From positions 62,001 through 126,000 of the forward strand of contig BSBK01001580.1 of assembly GCA_027943335.1 (NCBI GenBank): a stretch of 64,000 nt of DNA. Reading direction: 5' to 3'. Within the stretch, counting starts at the first letter, position 1. Every line of letters starts with the position of its first letter. Of this stretch, positions 12,110 through 23,566 are shown piece after piece. Made by a program: the position numbers and the translations under genes. The notes below the pieces were generated by a model that had not been told where the DNA came from, did not search any database, and saw nothing but the letters and a program-made list of their open reading frames with translations. This stretch comes from Chamaecyparis obtusa. Its lineage: Eukaryota; Streptophyta; Pinopsida; Cupressales; Cupressaceae.

Positions 12110-13025
12110 TGTATACACCTAAAAATGGTCATCTAGACTATTAGCCCCTTTTGCTAAATCATCAATTACTTGCTCTTGATCAAATCCTAGCTCTATCATT
12201 TATTCGATTATTTTCTATGGGCTAACCATCTTATCCTAAGTCTTTATTTATTTAAAAGGAATATTTCCTCCCTTTTTAATAAATAAAAAGCCCCCACTTT
12301 TCCTCTTATCCTAAGTTGCACAAATAAAGCATTATTCTTATTTTATAAAAAGGGAAAAAGTACTTTTTGTCTCATATGGACACAGAAGTCAACTCCTATT
12401 TTCTCATTGGAGGATACTTGTGCACATGTATTGCTCCTCTTTTAAGCTCCACCATTGATTAAATCTTTTTCCTCTTAATCTCCATGGTCCATTCCTCCTC
12501 ATTTCTTTTAAAAGGAGAGCTCTCTTCTTCATTCTAGATCCTCAACTTTTTATGCTAATGTTATGCTGCAGGTTTTCTAGGTCATCTTGGAACTTTTGAA
12601 GATTTGGAGCATTCTTGGCTTTTGCATCTACATGTTATCATAGTTTCACTTCTTACATTATCATGGCATTCTTAGCTTAGATTTCCTTTATGCTTTAGAT
12701 TAATTCATCTAGCTTAACTAGGAGGCTTTGTAATACTTGCATCTTTCATTTTCATAGCTTAGCTTGCATTTCCATTTCTAGCATAGCATTGCATTGCATT
12801 TCATTTGATTCTTGAGGATATTGGCATTCTTTCCCTTGTCTTCATTTGAATCTCCCATTGCATGGTTTACTAGCAAGGTTATTGGCTTAATAGCTCTAGC
12901 TGAGAGCATTCTTAAAAACTCTTGCACTCCATGCCTAGGGAGCTATGGATTGATTTTTGAGACCTCATTCTTGAGTGTTCTTGAATGTAACGATTCATAG
13001 AAGTGTGACACAATTATAGCACACA
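12110..13025 (+). repeat. E1 3' LTR
   Basis: Second copy of the LTR at 2453-3325, 916 bp, ending TAGCACACA and followed by the AGTAT duplication. It keeps a ~43-bp segment (about 12541-12583) that the 5' copy lacks; related E3 LTRs also have it, so the 5' copy suffered the deletion. Confidence 0.93.
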
Positions 13026-13030
13026 AGTAT
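13026..13030. repeat. Target-site duplication of E1, right copy (AGTAT)
   Basis: Perfect match to 2448-2452, immediately after the CACA end of the 3' LTR. Confidence 0.93.
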
Positions 13031-13560
13031 GAGTTATTTTTTCTTATTTATAGTCTAAATTAGGGTTTTTTAGGGTTTGTTAGAGTTTACTTGTGTTAAA
13101 TTTGAATTTCCCTTCATATGCATTTAGATAGACATTCACTGTTTTCATCATAACTTGAGTTCGATAACTCTATTTTCAGTGTCATTAGCGGCATTAGAAT
13201 CATGATTCAGATACCTAACCCCTTCAATCAGTTTAGGAAGGATAGGAATCCTTATAATTGGTTTAGAAAAAGGCTTTCTCAACAAACTGCATATCTAGTG
13301 TATAAGGTTATCCTTATCACCATGTTTCACCCTTCAGAAGTAGAAAGTCGAAACATGGGAGGCATAAGGGGCTCTATGCACTTATCAATTTCATTCTAGT
13401 AAGTCTTAGGTGATTTATGGATTTTCATTAACCTTGTGTTCTACAGGTACTAACATTTTTCTGCAGGATCTCTACATTGAGGACTTGGTTATATCATTTT
13501 TATTTACTATGATGTTTTCTTACTTTAGCTTGCATATTCACATAGTGTCATATCTAAGCT
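13031..13560 (+). other. S1 internal sequence between E1 and the S1 polypurine tract
   Basis: Continues the sequence left of E1. AT-rich, with no domain or convincing long frame on either strand. It behaves like the 3' untranslated part of S1 between its antisense gene and LTR. Confidence 0.45.
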
Positions 13561-13575
13561 AAAGTGGGGGCTAAA
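13561..13575 (+). other. Polypurine tract of S1
   Basis: AAAGTGGGGGCTAAA followed at once by TGTATCATTTTAAAATGG, an arrangement parallel to the E1 tract and LTR start. It supports an S1 3' LTR starting at 13576. Confidence 0.6.
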
Positions 13576-14201
13576 TGTATCATTTTAAAATGGAATCACT
13601 TCCATCTTGATAGGTTTAACACCCTAATTTAGTGCATTTTTCATGATAGATTTTCATTTAGGATGCATTTGCACTTGATTCTTTGTTTCTAGGTGAAATT
13701 AGGGTTAGGATCCCAAGGATTCTCCTTGATTTCCCTTCTCTATGGCTCTATCTTCTAGGTAGGATATAGGTATTGGTCCTCCTAGACCTCATCAAATTCA
13801 TTCTAGGTCTTTGTGCCCTTTTTCGACACTCTGCCATGTTTTCTCATCATTCCAAGTCTCTGGCCAACCCCAAGACTTATCTATTTTCAAAGTTGATTGG
13901 GCCTAAACCTTTGGGTCGAGGTCGAGGTTGACCCTGACCTAGTTCAAGGTCAAGGTTGACCTTGACCTAGGTTAGGTCGACCTTGACCCCTATTGGGTTT
14001 TGGTCCCCCTTTTCAAATTTTGGTCACAGCGGGCCCCGAAATCAATGTCGGGCCTCCAGATCTGAATGCGAAAGGGTTTTAATTTAAAATTAATTTAATT
14101 ATTTTTCCTCCTTAGTTGGTTATTGTGATTGGACCATAATTTGAGGTGAAATTTGAATTATGGGCCCTTACATTGCCCGAGGAGCCTTGCTTTGAAATCT
14201 A
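13576..14201 (+). repeat. S1 3' LTR, left part (split by C1)
   Basis: Starts TGTATCATTTT after a polypurine tract. It contains a GGTCAAGGTTGACC-type array (13911-13990). C1 interrupts it at 14201, just upstream of a TATATAAG box that resumes at 23573. Only one S1 LTR is in the window, so the call rests on the start signal, the C1 split and the match at 24881/24882. Confidence 0.55.
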
Positions 14202-14470
14202 TGTTGGCAAGTTGACTATATTGATTATATATGACTAAATATAGTGTTGTCATTATGGAAACAAAGTCATATAGTGTTTTGGAGTTAGTGCACATTATCA
14301 AAAGATCAAAAATTGGCTAAGTATAGAAGACTGGATAGTTAGCAGAGTACTAGAACGTGAGAGCATCAGCGCACGTGCGTATGATAGAGTTATGGTATGC
14401 ACCCTAGAAGATAAGATGGTAAGAGTATATTCATGCTTAGTCTAAGAGTGCATGATCATAAGATTCAGTA
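14202..14470 (+). repeat. C1 5' LTR, first part (split by N1)
   Basis: Matches the start of the 3' LTR at 22443 and then breaks off at CAGTA, where N1 begins. It resumes at 16504. Confidence 0.88.
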
Positions 14471-14561
14471 TGATGCAGGAGCATCCTAGGATTCTTGGCG
14501 ATCCTATATCAACTAAAAATATGTTTGTCTTTGAAGGTAGATTGTTAGTTTTGATCGTGGT

Positions 14562-15390
14562 GGCACTAACTGCTGAAGAAGATATTGTGAATGTTGCAAA
14601 AAAAGGTGAGACACTTATCACTAGGAGATTAGATGCATGTGTCCATGGACTAGTATAGAGAATAAATCTCTTCAGAACTAGATGTAAGTGCAAGAATAAG
14701 GTATGTAATGTCATAGTTGATGGTGGTAGTTCTGAGAACTTTATTTCAGATGAAATGGTTAGTAAATTAAGTTTGGAAAGAAGGAAACACCCTAACCCTT
14801 ATCAGGTTAGTTGGATACAACATGTTTCTAAGGTTAGAGTTGAAGAACAATGCTTGGTTAATTTTTAGATTGGATCTTACCAGGATGAGATATTGTGTGA
14901 TTTATTACCTATGGATGCTTGTCACCTATTGCTTGGTAGACCTTGGTAGTTTGATAGGAATGTTTTATTTGATGGTCGTGCGAACACCTATGTAGTTACG
15001 CATGAAGGAGCTCGACATAAGCTGATACCTTTGTAAGAAATAGGGACTAAGGAATGTGGAGTCATCAGGTGTTGTCCATGTGACAGTGATAAAGCTTAGA
15101 AGCACAGGGTTGATGAACCTATTCCTGCAAAGTCTAGTTTGAAGGAGAAGGAGAATGATATATCTGAAGAGTTTGTTGAGATCAAGAGATAGATGGTCTT
15201 TCTGGTAGAAATAGTATAGAAGATGGTGGCATTTATGACACAAAGGGATGCAGATGATATTGAGTTGATTGAGGAGTCCAGAGAGGATGAACCTTATCGA
15301 GACATTGATGTGATCGGTAGTGGTCAGATTCGGTTGCTATCAATTTCCGACTGGAAGGATAAGGAAAGTGGAAAGAAGAAGAACTTGTTG
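14562..15390 (+). pseudogene. N1 protease remnant
   Basis: Encodes VCNVIVDGGSSENFISDE (aspartic protease active site written DGGS instead of DSGS/DSGT), then HPNPYQVSWIQ and LLPMDACHLLLGRPW, the usual flap-to-C-terminal order of plant Ty3/gypsy proteases. The part after 15050 is acidic linker. It matches the G protease at 44576-45046 on the other strand. Several stops interrupt it, including one in the same F-stop-I-G place as in G. Sequence upstream of the protease (gag) is deleted. Confidence 0.8.
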
Positions 15391-15534
15391 TAGGGAGAAA
15401 TGAGTGAAGTGAAAACTAATTGGGAAGAAGGACAAGAGGAGATATGGGTGAAGAATAGATTTGTCATACCTGTTCTGATTCCCTTGAGACGTTCCTGATT
15501 TCCTTATGAGAAAATATTTCTTACCTAGTGTATC

Positions 15535-16498
15535 TGATGCAAGAGCATCCTAGGATTCTTGGAAATCCTGTATCAACCAAAAATATGTTTGTCTTTGAAG
15601 GTAGATTGTTAGTTTTGATCATGGTTTGGTGGAGTACTTGCTCAGTTTTGGAGTTGGTTGCTTGGTTTCATTGTTTACTGGGTTTCTCGGTCTCTGAAGA
15701 ATGCTCGGTAATTGAAGGTGTCAGTTTCTCCTAGCACTTGGTGATAACTATGTTGCTCGGTCATGCTTGGTGTGGTCAGTTTCTGGTGCTCGGTTATTTC
15801 TCTATTGCTCGGTGTTCTTTCTTACCGACTTAGTTTGTTTGGATGGATCAGCTTGGCCAACTAGTTCTGTTGATTTGGGTCACGCTCCTTGTGTTATGGA
15901 TTGACCGTTAGACATGTGGGGACCTAGATCTGGCATGTTGCTTTCTTCTATATGGATTTGATGACCATTGGGGGCCATCTTGGAGAGTTTATTTATTTGT
16001 AAGGCTATTTGAGAGTCAACTGATGTTTTGGCATTTAATATTTGTATATCTTGTAGAGCCGACTTGTGGTTGGGATTTAGTATTTAAGTGGATGTTTGGG
16101 TAGATGTTTAGGGAGATAATAATCAAGGGGTTGGTAGTGGAAGTTAGTAACCTATGAGCTTAGGAACAAGAAGATTGCTTGGAAGTTTGAGTACAAGTTT
16201 AGATCTTTCCTGGATGCCTACCAATGTGTTGCATGTTGCAAACCTGGGCTAGCTGAATACTGATGTTGTGGAAAATATTTGGATCCTATGAGATCTTGTA
16301 GACTATTACTTGTTTTGTATCTGGTCATAGTCGGGAAGGCCTTATAGCCTGGCACATTACATGTAATCAGTGATTTGATGAATAAAGATTTATGTTCTAT
16401 TTCAGATTTGTTGTTGTTGTTGTGTAATTTTGTTGCATATTGGTTTGGCTGCAAGTTCGGACAGTCCTTCATTGGATTCCCCAACCTTGACTACATCA
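15535..16498 (+). repeat. N1 3' LTR
   Basis: 964 bp, TGATGCAAGAGC...CTACATCA. The first ~90 bp repeat 14471-14561, and the whole matches the G LTRs in reverse orientation (35804-36767 plus 44108-44141). The preceding 20 bp are not a classical polypurine tract. Confidence 0.85.
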
Positions 16499-16503
16499 TA
16501 GTA

Positions 16504-17354
16504 TGATAAAGATACAAATAGTTGAAGTTACATAGACAGCTAATGCCAGAACATAATAGAGTATGCAGTCAACTATTGGTAATAGTGATGATAAAAAAAT
16601 TTTGTAAAGGCTATGCACCTATTGTATTTAGGTTGTCAACATGTAATTATGTTTGTATGTAAACATGCTTGATTCAATTCAATTGGAAGCATTGTGTGTA
16701 ATCAGTTATAGGTCGGCCTAGTTAATTGTTTTGGTAGCGCATATAAATATGAGATGCACCCGTTGTAATAAGTATGGAAGTTGGATATAGAGTTGAGATA
16801 AGTAGATGAGAAGTATGTGAAGATTTGTTAAGATGTATTAGAGCTTTACAAGAGGACAAAGCATCAGCGCATCAAAGGAACTGATTAGACAAGTAGTGTC
16901 ACAGTGCCAGCTCATCCAACAGATATAGTGTGTATCTAAGATCAAAAGGTTGTAGCCTTCACCACTTGAGAAGTGAGCTCTAGGATAGTGTGTCCCCACC
17001 CCTAATAGGGTTATTGTAAAAGACTCCTAACAAGGTCTAAACCTTAACAAGGTCACTGTACTAAAAGCATTGTAAAGAAAACTCCTAACAAGGTTAAGGA
17101 TCTTCTAACAAGGATCATAAGACACTAGTACAAATTATTAGTGGGTGTCAATTCCCACTAGGGTTTTTACCTATTTGGGTTTCCTCGTAACCATATTAGT
17201 GTTATGTGCTATGTTCATCTATCTTGTTTATGTTAATGTTCATTTTAGTATTTAAGCATTCAAATTAAGTTTAAAGAGAAAAAAGAAAAAGATTAAATTC
17301 AGTGAACACTGATTCACCCCCCCCCCCCCCCTCTCAGTGTTCCCATTCCTAACA
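16504..17354 (+). repeat. C1 5' LTR, second part
   Basis: Continues the C1 LTR after N1 and ends CATTCCTAACA. It holds a TATA-type box at 16741, a run of CCTAAYARGG motifs (about 17005-17110) and a 15-C tract at 17317-17331, all shared with the other C LTRs. Confidence 0.88.
16740..16750 (+). promoter_or_regulatory. TATA-type box of the C1 5' LTR
   Basis: CATATAAATAT lies about 600 bp before the LTR end. The equivalent place in the 3' LTR has the same sequence (22953) and C2 has TATAAATA (37281, 43496). It is the best candidate for the element's transcription start region. Confidence 0.55.
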
Positions 17355-17356
17355 AT

Positions 17357-17368
17357 TGGTATCAGAGC
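17357..17368 (+). other. C1 primer binding site (initiator Met tRNA type)
   Basis: TGGTATCAGAGC, two bases past the LTR end, is the standard primer site complementary to the 3' end of plant initiator Met tRNA. Confidence 0.92.
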
Positions 17369-17408
17369 TCTGGTCATCAACAAAGAAGTTTAACCACTTG
17401 AGGAGATC

Positions 17409-18525
17409 ATGGACAAGACAGAAATTAAACATCTGAAAAGAAATCTTGAAGCTACTCTTGAAGACCTAGACAGATCTGAAAAAGAAATTGAAGAACTAAA
17501 AGAAAAAGTCAGTGATGCTCAAGTAGTCATCAAAAGACTAAGAAAAGATTTTAAAGAATGTTCTACCAGTGATTTAGGGATAATGGTCAAAAAGATAAAT
17601 GAAGAGAACACATCTCCAAAAGATCAGATTGAAGAGTTGGATGACAAGATAACTAACAATCAAGAAGTCTATGATGAACCTTCAACTGAATGAATAATTG
17701 AGGAAAGCAAACATGGAAATATTGGAGCTAAGAAACAACAAAGAAAGCCTGGAATCTGAATTGAAAGAAGAAAAGAATCACATTGATAAATTACACACAA
17801 GCAAGGATTTGATAGAATTTCAGTTATATGATCGGAAGCTTAAAGGAGTTACCAGTGGCATTGGATTCAATGAAGCACAAAATCAAATTGATGACATGCG
17901 AGAAAGGATGAAAGTACTAGAAGACACCACAGATGCTAAGGAGACAAGAAATCAGACTAAAGATAGTATTGAACCATCTAAGGATGAGTGCAAGCCAGTA
18001 GATCGAACCTGTTATGCATGTAACAAGCATGTACATATTGCAAGGAACTGTAAAGAGGTAAGACCTTTCAATGTTTACTTTTATTCATGCAATAAATTTG
18101 GTCATAAAGCTATGAATTGTAAAACAAGTCAACAGAACAAGACTCAGCATAATCAGAGAAACCTGAATCAACCAAATGCAAGAAGTTCCTAGAATATTAC
18201 ATGTTAGATATGTAACTATAATTGTCACTCAGCTAGATAGTGTAAAATGGTAACCCATGTCAATGTGTCGAGGAATTTAAGACCTACAATTATTTTTCAT
18301 TCATGTAACAAGGTTGGACACATCTCAAAGTTTTGTAGATCAAGAACGCAAAGTTAGGAAAGCCCTAAAAAGATAGAAGAATCAATATTGGATACCAAAG
18401 GAGAAGTCAAGTTTGTGAAAGCTTTAGAAGATGCAAGCATGATTTGGTCAAAAGAGAAGAAGGATAAGGTTGATGAGTATGTATTGGATGCATCCGCAGT
18501 GGATGCACCCTCTACATTTGGATAA
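17409..18525 (+). pseudogene. C1 ORF1: coiled-coil zinc-knuckle (gag-like) protein, broken
   Basis: Starts at ATG 17409, 40 bp after the primer site (MDKTEIKHLKRNLEATLEDL). The first ~165 residues are almost entirely heptad-like charged coiled coil. Then come four CX2CX4HX4C-type knuckles (CYACNKHVHIARNC, YSCNKFGHKAMNC with its first Cys lost, a third broken by stops, HSCNKVGHISKFC) and an acidic tail ending at 18525. Compared with C2, a ~14-bp deletion near 17680 shifts the frame, and stops occur where C2 has CAG or CAA. A TAG after the fourth knuckle is shared with C2. Zinc knuckles imply RNA binding and packaging, as in gag, but no capsid-type domain is seen. It is unclear whether ORF1 makes a particle or only binds RNA. 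Confidence 0.75.
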
Positions 18526-18946
18526 ATGGCCCCCAGGGTCATAGGGGGAGCTAATTTAGTTCTAAACCCCTGCGCGGCTGATATACTCACCCTTAGAGTA
18601 TGTGCCTTTGGATTTAAACTTTTGAAGACTAGAAAAACCTATGTGCAAGAGTGCACTAGCTGATTGATTGTAGAATGAAAGTTAGAGATTTTCAGTGAAA
18701 GTCTAGTTTACACGGTAAGCATTAATGGAAAAATTTTCACTTTAAAGTACATAGAGACTTGTAGATCACTCATTGCATTTGAGTTTGAGTGATTGAAGAG
18801 CACAAGAGACCTAGAAGTTGTTTGTGAAGGTTTGAAACTTGATTCACCAGCAAAGAAGTGTATTTGATCATTTGTGGAAGCCCTAATCCATCGTGACGAT
18901 TCAGAAGCTCTTGGAAACCATTAGGAAATTGATATACAAGTAATTG
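18526..18946 (+). other. C1 spacer between ORF1 and ORF2
   Basis: Non-coding in appearance; begins with AGGGTCATAGGGGGAGCT, which is conserved in C2 (39078). The conserved spacer may hold the ORF2 expression signal, but nothing specific is recognised. Confidence 0.45.
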
Positions 18947-21900
18947 ATGGTGACTCCTATTGTATTTGATGTTTTGGAGAAGAACATATATATATTTAAG
19001 AGGCACCTATTCAAATCTACATTGGATGACCTAGAAGGGGCATTCTCCCACACTCCTATGGGTGTTATGCATGTAGAAGACATCAGAGCATATATTTACT
19101 ACAAGAAGGAACAAGTAGGACTTGACAGGATAAGGGTGCACTTAAAAACCATGGTGAAACCAGATAAAACCTTCCTGGATGAGTATGCGCAGTTTGAAAA
19201 CCATCCAATAATTGAATATGCTACAGCATATGAGTTATATGAGTCTGAATGGATAAAGATTCTACTTAGTAGGATTCATGATGACCTATTCTGGATAGGT
19301 GAAGTGTCAGTCAAAATAATAGGAGACCTAATTCATGAGATGGCAGGTCTCTCTAAGAAAGGTGTTGTTCTTCTAGCAGGCAAGGATGTGAGAAAACTTG
19401 TTGAGAAAACATGCAATTCAAGAAGTGATAGGTGCGGAATGACTATAGAGCCTATAGAGGAAAATGACATCAAATTGATGTCTATGATACTAGGGTATAG
19501 GTTTCAACACACCAACAAAGTGAACAGTGTGTCAACGTCCACAATTCTTGCAACAATAAGACTTGTGAGAGAAAATGGAGAGTTTAATCTATGTGAAATC
19601 ATGCGTGCACAACTGATAGACAACATTAAAGCCATTAAACATGACAAGACCAAAATATTTAGGTTTGGATCTTTGATCATGTACATGTACTTCCACATTC
19701 TTGGAAAGGTGTCAGATTTGTATTTGGACAAGAGTATGCCTACAATGCCTCAGATATCCTTTAAGGAAACTACTGAGAGTACACTAAAAGACTACATAAC
19801 AATGGAATAGAAGACATTCAAAATTAGAATGCAGATGAGGTATAGGATACCTAAGAAAATATTTGAAATATATAAGGACAACATTTTCTTTATGGTGGAG
19901 ACTGATACAACATGTATGGAAGTAGTGGAACCAAGAACAAAGTAGATCCATCCACTTGGATATGAGGTTGAGGATCCAATCCTAGAGGCATATTCTCAAG
20001 TACTGTTATCAGCACCTAAGGACCCTAATGAGCCAAGATGGGGGACTTATGAAGAGAAAACAAGAGAAGTTGATGCATTTTTAAATAGCGCAGCAACTAA
20101 AAGAAAAGTAACCAAGGTTACTTTTGAGATATTGAAAATTCATGGAGTAACTCAAAAAGACCTGGACAAAGAAAGACAATAAAAGATTGCTTTGGGAATT
20201 GAGAGTGCATTTTAAGTAGAGGCAAAGTATAATGATCCAAAATTGAAGAAGGTAAAAGTGGAGAAGTCTGATTATCTGAAGGGTAGAACAGATGATACCC
20301 CTGCTATGCCCAAGGAAATAATTGATCTTACTACTCCTCCTGAGTATAAGGCAATTCCTAAGAGGAAGAAGGAAATCAGCACTAATCATCCATCCTCACA
20401 AGCAACAAGAAGTAAGAAGAACACTCAAGCACCTCCAGAAGTAAGTTTCAAACCCAGTCTTAGTGTGTTGAGTTCAAGGATTGTTGATGAAGGCAGGATT
20501 GATCAAGTAGGAAAATTCTATGAGAAGTATAATGAAATTGACAAATCAAAAATTCATGGAATGATTATCAAACACATGTTGAATTTTAACAGGACAGTCC
20601 TAGAACTAAAGACAATGATTCTAGATAATGTATGGAATATCTTAGAATTCTTAAAGAGACAGGCTATTGAAGAGGATCAAAGAATAAGAGAAAAGACTTT
20701 AGATGAAACCCTCCTAGTATGCTCTCTGGAAGAGAAAACCTTGCTATTAGATTTGGTGAAACCACACCTCTGGACAAAGAAAAGAACACTACACATCATG
20801 GACAAGAATTATGAGTTGGTTGCAAAGGAAATAGAGAAAGCCTTTGAGAAATTTTTTATGAATAGGCACATGTACCCACCTACTATGCCCATAGCTCAAG
20901 TACCCACAAAGGTAGCCAAGGAGTCAGAGACCACCAATGTACCATTTAAAAGTCCTCAAGATTCAATGCCTATAGTTGAAACACTTACAGAGGTAGAAAA
21001 TTCTACGCCCATGACAGAGACGCAAAAAGATAGCACTATCATTATTGATAATGTTGAGATTGCAATGACAGCCACAGATAATGACTTGGACAAGTTTGAA
21101 GAGGCCTTTGTAAGCTGAAACACTATGCGGTGACAATTCACCCAAGATACAACAAGAAGGTAAAGAAGAAGAAGAGAAGGAGACAGAAAAATAAACCCAA
21201 AAAGAAGAAGAAAAAGAAACACAAAAAGAAGAAGAGAAAGAGACATAAAAAGAGGAAGAAAAGGTAGAAGAAAAGAAAGGAGAAGAAGATGTAAAAACAA
21301 GTGAACCAATAGACAAGCCATCTATTGAAATGAAAATAAGAGTATAACAAGAAGTGGTGGATAAAACTCCTATCACTCCATTACCCTCAGCATCATTGTT
21401 GACAAGATTGACATCGGACACCACTAGTTTGGATTCTCGGGGAGAAGAAGACCTTATCAAGATCAGTGTCTTAGCCATGGAGAAAGAAAAAGAAAAATAG
21501 GTAATGAGGAACCCCTTGTTTTTTGAATCAGTCAACATATTGAACAATCTATTACCTTCAGACAAGAAAGTGTTTAAGGTTAATACAGTTGATGATATGA
21601 ACCACATTCTTACAGCCTTTAAGACTAATTTTTCTAGTTTAGAAGAGTCTGCATCTCAAGTTGCAGAAGAGAAGTATATGAAGAAGAGGCTAAATGAATT
21701 GGTTAGCAAATTTTCACTTGAACTAAGTTCCCTAAAGATTGGTCAAGAATCTTTGAAGGAGTTTGTAGCAAAGGGCAGAAAGATTATTGTTGACTATATG
21801 GATCAGGATAAGCTGATAGATGATCATTTCAAAAAGATCCAAGAGGCAGAGGTAATGATAGAAAATATAAAGAAATCATTGGAAGATCCCTCCATAGATG

Positions 21901-22220
21901 TCAACATGTGTAATAATGTGTACCAAGGGAAGATGGATAAGATTGAAAAAGCTGAGAAAGAGATGTCTAAGATAAGGGCAAGGAAGACACAGCTCAGGAA
22001 TGTTCTTGTGCCCTCTCTAGATATTCTAAATTAGAACATCAAGGAGATCCATGCCACCATGGTGACATATGATCAAGGTCCTAGCATAGACTTGGAGAAG
22101 ATGGAAAAGCTAAAATATGTATTATGCACCCATCTACAGATTGTTAATGCACTGATTGCATTCTGGAAGCAAGAGATACAAAACTTATAGATAGCATATT
22201 TGGATGTTCTAACATTGTAA
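18947..22220 (+). pseudogene. C1 ORF2: large unknown protein, broken
   Basis: Starts at ATG 18947 (MVTPIVFDVLEKN) and, with frame changes, reaches a stop at 22218. Layout matches C2 ORF2: an N-terminal globular block of ~290 residues (18947-19810) containing FKSTLDDLEGAFSH, LFWIGEVSVKIIGDLIHEM and RFGSLIMYMYFHILG, a basic linker, a helical middle, a Glu/Lys-rich tract (about 21140-21340), and a coiled-coil C-terminus (21504-22034 onward). No polymerase, protease, integrase or envelope motif is present. The N-terminal block recalls the putative plant transposon protein class, from general shape and not from a search. Multiple stops show that this copy is dead. Confidence 0.7.
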
Positions 22221-22428
22221 GTACTTGTTATAGAGTCATAGTTTTTGAGACACCTTTGTCATTAATGTCAAATGGGGAGTAATGTATAGAATATGGAGTC
22301 TTGGATTCTTATATGTAAAGATGTATAGTACAGAGTCTAAGGGAGATATAAGATAAAGCATGTTACAAAAGTTTTTTGTATAAGGGTACAGTTAGTAACT
22401 TTGTCATATTCCTTTGTTGCCATCAATG

Positions 22429-22442
22429 AAAAAGGGGGAGAT
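22429..22442 (+). other. C1 polypurine tract
   Basis: GAAAAAGGGGGAGAT immediately before the TGTTGGC start of the 3' LTR; the same tract is found in C2 at 42969-42982. Confidence 0.88.
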
Positions 22443-23566
22443 TGTTGGCAAGTTCACTATACTGATTATATATGACTAAATATAGTGTTTTCATTATGGA
22501 AATAAATCATATAGTGTTTTGGATTCAACGCACGTTATCAGAAGATCAAAAATTGGCTAAGTATAGAAGACTGGACAATTAGCAGAGTACCAGAAGGTCA
22601 AAGCATCAGCACACGTGTGTATGACCGATTTATGGTATGTGCCCTAGAAGATAAGATGGTAAGAGTATATTCATTCTTAGTGTAAGAGCATGTGATCAGA
22701 AGATTTAGTATGACAAAGATACAAATAGTTGAAGTTACACAGACAGTGAATGCCAGAACAGAACAGAGTATGCAGTCGACTGTTGGTAATTTGTTTAGCG
22801 ATGATAAAATTGTTTTATAAAGGCTATGCACCTATTGTATTTAGGTTGTAGACATGTAATTATGTTTGTATGTAAACACGCTTGAGCCAATTCAATTGGA
22901 AGTGTTGTGTGCAATCGATTATAGGCCAACCTAGTTAATTATTTTGGTAGCGCATATAAATATGAGATGCACCTATTGTAATAAGTATGGAAGTTGGATA
23001 TAGAGTTGAGATAAGTAGAGCAGAAGTATGTGAAGAGTTTTTAAGATGTATTAGAGCTTTAAAAGAGGAAAAATCATTAGCACATCAAAGGAACTGATCA
23101 GACAAGTAGTGTCATAGTGCTAGTTCATCCAGCAGATATAGTGTGTATCTGAGATCAGAAGGTTGTAGCCTTCACCACTTGAGCAGTGAGCTCTAGGATA
23201 GTGTGTCCCCACCCCTAACAGGGTTATTGTAAAAGACTCCTAACAGGTTCTGACCCTTGACAAGGTCACTATACTAAAAGCATTGTAAAGACAACTACTA
23301 ACAAGGTTAAGGATCTTCTAACAAGGATCATAAGACACTAGTACAAATTATTAGTGGGTGTCAATTCCCACTGAGGTTTTTACCTATTTAGGTTTCCCCA
23401 TAACCATATTGGTGTTATGTGTTGTGTTCATCTATCTTGTTTATGTTAATGTTCATTTTAGTATTTAAGCATTCAAGTTAAGTTTAAAGATCAAAAAGAA
23501 AAAGATTAAATTCAGTGAACACTGATTCACCCCCCCCCCCCCCTCTCAATGTTCCCATTCCTAACA
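22443..23566 (+). repeat. C1 3' LTR
   Basis: 1,124 bp, TGTTGGCAAG...CCTAACA, uninterrupted. It has a TATA-type box at 22953, CCTAAYARGG motifs at about 23215-23330 and a 14-C tract (23530-23543). Confidence 0.92.

Larger units (their letters stand above)
2453..13025 (+). mobile_element. E1: Tat-like Ty3/gypsy LTR retrotransposon, non-autonomous
   Basis: A complete insertion of about 10.6 kb bounded by TG...CA LTRs (873 and 916 bp) and a perfect AGTAT duplication. Order: 5' LTR, primer site starting TGGCGCCCACC, 2.4-kb leader, gag, aspartic protease, unknown pol spacer, short RNase H/integrase zinc-finger remnant, 2-kb non-coding tail, polypurine tract, 3' LTR. Reverse transcriptase, most of RNase H and the integrase core are absent, so it can have moved only with enzymes from a related element. 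The LTRs differ at about 20 positions by eye (roughly 2%, mostly transitions) plus one ~43-bp indel, making it one of the youngest insertions here. It interrupts S1 between the antisense PMD gene and its polypurine tract. The same LTR/tail family recurs as E3 on the opposite strand. Confidence 0.93.
14471..16498 (+). mobile_element. N1: truncated gag/protease-type Ty3/gypsy element inside the C1 LTR
   Basis: Runs from TGATGCAGG to CTACATCA with five-base inverted ends (TGATG/CATCA). Flanks CAGTA and TAGTA form a 5-bp duplication with one change; the C1 3' LTR reads TAGTA at this point. Only the first 91 bp of the 5' LTR remain (14471-14561), fused to a protease region, followed by a complete 3' LTR (15535-16498). 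It belongs to the same family as G (35804-56716). Gag, reverse transcriptase and integrase are missing. Confidence 0.85.
14202..23566 (+). mobile_element. C1: non-autonomous LTR element with zinc-knuckle ORF1 and large unknown ORF2
   Basis: Bounded by TGTTGGCAAG...CCTAACA LTRs. The flanking five bases are ATCTA on the left and ATCTC on the right, a duplication with one change. After the 5' LTR come the Met-type primer site TGGTATCAGAGC, ORF1 (coiled coil plus CCHC knuckles) and ORF2 (unknown, about 1,100 codons), then the polypurine tract AAAAAGGGGGAGAT and the 3' LTR. There is no protease, reverse transcriptase, RNase H or integrase. Its LTRs differ by roughly 10% in the compared first 180 bp, so it is older than E1. 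N1 is inserted in its 5' LTR. C2 (36768-44102) is a sibling with the same gene order, so this is a family and not a one-off deletion. Confidence 0.88.

Noticed and set aside
20956..21607. Long minus-strand frames rich in Phe/Ser/Leu in C1 (and at 41729-42298 in C2)
   Set aside because: They are the complement of the Glu/Lys-rich coding tract of ORF2 (GAA/AAG codons read backwards), not genes.
14202..23566. Calling C1/C2 as classic Copia elements
   Set aside because: The Met-type primer site and zinc knuckles would fit, but G (gypsy-type gag-protease) has the same primer site and no pol is present, so the superfamily cannot be assigned from this sequence.
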